Below are positions 60,901 through 64,000 of a stretch of 64,000 nt of DNA, piece by piece. Position 1 is the stretch's first letter, and each line of letters begins with the position of its first letter. Source of the DNA: Osedax fenrisi (taxonomy: Eukaryota; Annelida; Polychaeta; Sabellida; Siboglinidae); NCBI GenBank assembly GCA_964019155.1, contig OZ025243.1:29911871-29975870 (forward strand), read 5' to 3'. The notes below the pieces were generated by a model. That model was not told the DNA's origin. It worked only from the letters and a program-made list of their open reading frames with translations, and searched no databases. The position numbers and the translations under genes were made by a program.

Positions 60901-61372
60901 ATGTGCGGACTCCATTGTCCCATGTCATAATCGATATGTGCGGACTCCATTGTCCCATGTCATAATCGATATGTGCGGACTCCATTGTCCAATGTCATAA
61001 TCGATATGTGCGGACTCCATTGCCCCATGTCATAATCGATATGTGCGGACTCCATTGCCCCATGTCATTATCGATATGTGCGGACTCCATTGTCCCATGT
61101 CATAATCGATATGTGCGGACTCCATTGTCCCATGTCATAATAGATATGTGCGGACTCTATTGTCCCATGTCATAATCGATATGTGCGGACTCCATTGTCC
61201 CATGTCATAATCGATATGTGCGGACTCCATTGTCCCATGTCATAATCGATATGTGCGGACTCCATTGCCCCATGTCATAATCGATATGTGCGGACTCGAT
61301 TGCCCCATGTCATAATCGATATGTGCGGACTCCATTGTCCCATGTCATAATCGATATGTGCGGACTCCATAA
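54981..61372 (+). repeat. 35-bp satellite array (about 180 copies)
   Basis: Tandem repeat of 35 bp, unit ATTGTCCCATGTCATAATCG followed by ATATGTGCGGACTCC, running for about 6.4 kb. Most units differ by zero to three bases. Recurrent variants include GAGGACT for GCGGACT, AATAGAT or AATCAAT for AATCGAT, TATCCC or TCTCCC for TGTCCC, and units with a short deletion (CATAAAGATATG). The unit contains a near-invariant ATCGAT. G+C is higher than in the surrounding DNA. Because 35 is not a multiple of three and the minus strand lacks stops in some units, short spurious ORFs appear. The array ends abruptly against an RTE-like LINE at 61373. Confidence 0.97.
56082..60327 (+). repeat. Higher-order tandem duplication within the satellite (about 2.19 kb)
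   Basis: Diagnostic variant units recur at a fixed offset of 2,193 bp: CCATATCATAAAGATATG at 56221 and 58414, and the CCATAACATAATTGATATG unit near 56887 and 59080. Further on, the offset becomes 2,053 bp (for example CATAATCAATATG near 58251 and 60304), so the second copy has lost four units (140 bp). Block boundaries fall at about 56082, 58275 and 60327. Confidence 0.85.
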
Positions 61373-62295
61373 CGACCCTGCTACCAAAGAAACCTAAATC
61401 TGTTATAATCTGCAAGATGATACAATAGAAACTGATAAACTTAATACTGCTTTAAAAGATATAGAGGATGCAAATAATCTAACAAATCATGCACACATTC
61501 TGGAAATTGATAGATGCCATGACTGTTAGAAAGGATACTAAAACAGGTGTTATTAAAGATACTAACAATGATGAAAGAGTTGAGAAATGGTATGAACACT
61601 TCAAATTTTCTCATAACAGATCAATACCCTGACAATGAAGTATGTATACCATAAACTATTATCAAACAAAACGAGTTAAATATCCCAGAAACTGAATTCA
61701 CATCTGATGAATATCTGATAGTAAAGAATACATTAATAGATGGAAAGGCAGCTGATCCAGATAACATATCTCCTGAAGCATTAAAATACTGTACATTTTA
61801 TGAAATAATTCTGAAATATGCAAATGAAGTCCCGATGAACCAAGAAAAGCCTAAGCAATGGTCGATATGCCATATAATACCTATTCCAAAATACAGTAAT
61901 CTAAATGATGTAAATAATCATAGAGGTTATTATCTCACTATCAACAATTGCACAGAAAATTACAAATAAACTTATTTGTAATCGTATTCAACCATTTATA
62001 AATCCTATTCTAAGGAATATTCAGAATGGTTTTAGTTCAGGAAGATCCACGATAACTCATATATTTGCACTGATAAGAATAATTGAAGAAGTGAAAGCAA
62101 ACAATTTATCATCAATAATCATATTCATATATTTCAGAAATGCTTTTGAAAGTATCAACCGCTCAAAATTCTATATGCCTATGGAATTCCACAATCAATA
62201 ATATCCGCAATATTGACAATCTATGAGAACCCACGTGCTAGAGTATTAACACTTGATGGCGAGACTTACTCTTTTAAAATTACAGCGGGTATATT

Positions 62296-63388
62296 CAGTG
62301 TTGGGCGATATTCTCGTTCCTGGAACGGGAACGGGAACGGATATAAAAATAGGAACGGGAACGGGAACACAGAATGGAACGAATACAGAATAATGAACGG
62401 GACGCATAGATAGAAATATAGGAACTAGTTCCAGTGGAACGCGTTCCTTTACAAGTACGGAGATTTATATAGTATTAATTCAAAATTTTTGTTATATTTA
62501 TTTTATAATCAATAGATTATAATATAATCTAATATATTACAATATAACTAAAGAATTACAACGATTAGCATTACAACTATAATAAAAGTTTTAATATAAT
62601 AAACAAATATACAATAATAATAATAAATACATTTAACATTTAATGCATATTACCACGTAATACTACCATACACTCGAATGTTTTATCGTCAATTATATTT
62701 CTTTTTGCAATATTAATATGTTTTGCTAGTGAAAAAATTCGTTCGATAGGTACTGAAGATTGCAATATACAATTATATTTTATAAATATTTTCTTTATTT
62801 TTATAATTATTAAGAATACATAATTCCCTTGCATTACTATTCAAATAACTAATTGAGTTTATTACCATTAAATTAATTGGTAATTTACCAACTAGGTTTG
62901 AAAGACTCAAATCATACTGATTCGTGTATTATTAATTAGGTCCATTTGTTTGAACTATAGACTATATTTAACTATATTGAGATTATTATATAGTTTGTTT
63001 ATATGGATAATGTGAAATGTACATTATACAGTATACTGTACATTTTAGATTATACTGTATAGATTATGTATATTTTACACCGTGTACAATTTACCATATA
63101 ATTCGTACACGGTATTACCGGATAATCCGGTAATATCGTGTACTAATTAATTTGGTAATTACAGTTAGACTTATTCCGTAAAATATTCACTATAAACTGT
63201 TTAGTAGGTATTGTACATTGTATAGTGTACATTGTGAAGTATAAATTGTATACTGTATTTTATGAATAATAAAAAAAAACTTAAATAGGAACGTTACATA
63301 TCAAAGGAACGGGAACTGGAACGGGTAATATAAACATAACGGGAACGGGAACGGATATACGTAAACAAATGAACTTTGCCCAACACTG
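62296..63388. mobile_element. hAT transposon, internally deleted, 1,093 bp
   Basis: Termini CAGTGTTGGGC and GCCCAACACTG are perfect 11-bp inverted repeats of the hAT type. Flanks GGTATATT (62288-62295) and GGTGTATT (63389-63396) form an 8-bp target duplication with one mismatch. Removing the element restores the host LINE motif ITAG-VLQGD. Subterminal zones on both sides are full of GGAACGGGAACG repeats, plus the palindromes GGAACTAGTTCC (62421-62432) and GGAACGCGTTCC (62436-62447), likely transposase-binding sites. Only a fragment of transposase remains. Confidence 0.92.
62640..62834 (-). pseudogene. hAT transposase C-terminal dimerisation domain remnant
   Basis: A 64-codon minus-strand frame. 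SSVPIERIFSLAKHINIAKR, IIDDKTFECMVVLRGN is the characteristic hAT C-terminal dimerisation motif (family pattern: SVPxERxFS...R..L......L.FL..N). The DDE/RNase H core, zinc finger and start are absent, so no transposase can be made from this copy. The orientation is opposite to the host RTE-like LINE. Confidence 0.82.
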
Positions 63389-63882
63389 GGTGTATTACAA
63401 GGTGATATATTAGCACCATTCCTTTTTGTAATCGTACTCGATTATGCTATGAAAACTGCTTTAAAAGGAAAAATAGAACTCGATTTCATGATAACTAAAA
63501 TACTAAGCAGACGATATCCAGCTGTAACAATCACAGATTTAAGCTATGCAGATGACATTGCCATTATTACGAATCAAATCGAGCAAGCACAGGAATTTCT
63601 CATAAGTATTGAAATCAAAACAGAGAACATTGGACATGGTTAAGTTATGGTATTAAATCATCCCATTCCAGTTTCAATTTACTCGCAAGAACACAATACT
63701 GCTTTAAAAGTTGTCGACAACTTTAAATATCTAGGCTCATGGATGGCTAACTCGGAAAAAGATTTCTATATAAGAAAATCAATCGCATGGCGGGTTTGTC
63801 ATAAAATGAAAAGACTTTGGAAATCTACACTTGATAATAATTTAAAGACCAGGATTTTCAAGGTAACCATATATGGTCTTTA

Positions 63883-63908
63883 AGGATTGTCTCTATAGAG
63901 ACAATCCT
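63883..63908. repeat. 26-bp perfect palindrome in the RTE-like LINE
   Basis: AGGATTGTCTCTA and TAGAGACAATCCT form an exact palindrome. Just upstream, TTAAAGACC (63842-63850) is inverted as GGTCTTTAA (63875-63883). Together they account for the stop codons that interrupt the LYGSEIW block. Confidence 0.85.
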
Positions 63909-64000
63909 CTTATACGGAAGTGAAATCTGGGCTATTAATAACAAGCTACGAAGTAAAATAGACAGTTGCTGCACTAAGTTACTGAGAATGATGTTAAATG

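Larger units (their letters stand above)
61373..64000 (+). pseudogene. RTE-like LINE, decayed, interrupted by a hAT element, continuing past the window
   Basis: Codons resembling RTE-type ORF2 begin just after the satellite. The upstream part (to 62295) reads in pieces: a DRMTVRKDTKTGVIKDTNN-like segment, DGKAADPDNISPEALK, WSICHIIPIPKYS, then NGFSSGRSTITHIFAL (with IIEEVK) and SFKITAG. A hAT insertion (62296-63388) splits the polymerase at the ITAG|VLQGD motif. Coding resumes at about 63389 with VLQGDILAPFLFVIVLDYAM, DLSYADDIAII (catalytic YADD), FKYLGSWM and a LLYGSEIWAI block near 63905-63940. Several frameshifts and stops make it inactive. The 3' end lies beyond the window. Confidence 0.88.

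Noticed and set aside
58174..60950. Minus-strand open frames with MESAHIDYDMGQWSPHIS-type repeats (58174-58374, 60681-60950)
   Set aside because: They are satellite translation. The 35-bp period cycles through all three frames, and substitutions are not biased to third positions.
54981..61372. Could the regular array be a CRISPR locus?
   Set aside because: Units are contiguous 35-bp repeats without unique spacers, in a eukaryotic context. It is a satellite.

Overview
The window is nuclear DNA from an animal. It is extremely A+T-rich, with dozens of long (TA)n arrays. It holds one intact, intron-rich host gene in a sea of transposable elements and one large satellite array. The host gene has a RING, two B-boxes, a coiled coil, a filamin domain and six NHL repeats, which is the TRIM2/TRIM3/TRIM71 architecture known only from metazoans. 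The repeat fauna (CR1/jockey-like, L2-like and RTE-like LINEs, hAT, pogo/Tigger) is also typical of animals. I cannot fix the phylum from sequence alone; a very AT-rich invertebrate is the best guess.

Layout. 1-5.7 kb: two minus-strand CR1/jockey-like LINEs. One is a 3' fragment. The other is almost complete, with ORF1 intact and ORF2 broken by two frameshifts. 5.76-10.2 kb: a full-length minus-strand L2-like LINE with both ORFs open. They lie in the same reading frame and are separated by a single TGA followed by CTA, the classic leaky-stop context. 10.2-10.8 kb: 183-bp tandem repeats that partly match the far side of the L2 insertion. 10.8-17.4 kb: AT microsatellites with no host gene, a small mariner-like MITE and a degenerate tRNA-like sequence (possible SINE head). 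17.4-19.1 kb: a plus-strand, 5'-truncated, decayed L2-like LINE ending in a (CCTAT)n-like tail. 19.1-35.5 kb: no host gene. It contains several MITE-like elements whose terminal motif is repeated internally (21.2-22.1, 22.2-23.1, 25.3-26.2 and 32.3-33.3 kb, the last with a pogo-like MITE nested inside) and a decayed pogo/Tigger transposase (26.6-27.6 kb, minus).

35.6-39.15 kb: a plus-strand CR1/jockey-like LINE, 5'-truncated inside the endonuclease but with an intact reverse transcriptase. It ends about 330 bp upstream of the host gene. 39,481-49,824: the TRIM-NHL gene. I resolved it into 19 coding exons with GT-AG introns that join into one uninterrupted 930-codon frame, with each NHL blade on its own exon. 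A dense cluster of CACGTG palindromes follows the stop codon. 51.9-53.3 kb: a second copy of the 25.3-kb MITE.

53.4-61.4 kb: a 35-bp satellite. A short diverged block comes first, then a roughly 1.5-kb TIR-bearing insertion, then about 6.4 kb of fairly homogeneous array that includes a tandem higher-order duplication of about 2.19 kb. 61.4-64 kb: a decayed RTE-like LINE interrupted by a 1,093-bp hAT element with 11-bp inverted termini and a 7/8-matching 8-bp target duplication. Only the transposase dimerisation tail remains inside that element.

The only gene likely to serve the host is the TRIM-NHL gene. Everything else is mobile or satellite DNA, and its nesting gives a relative insertion history.
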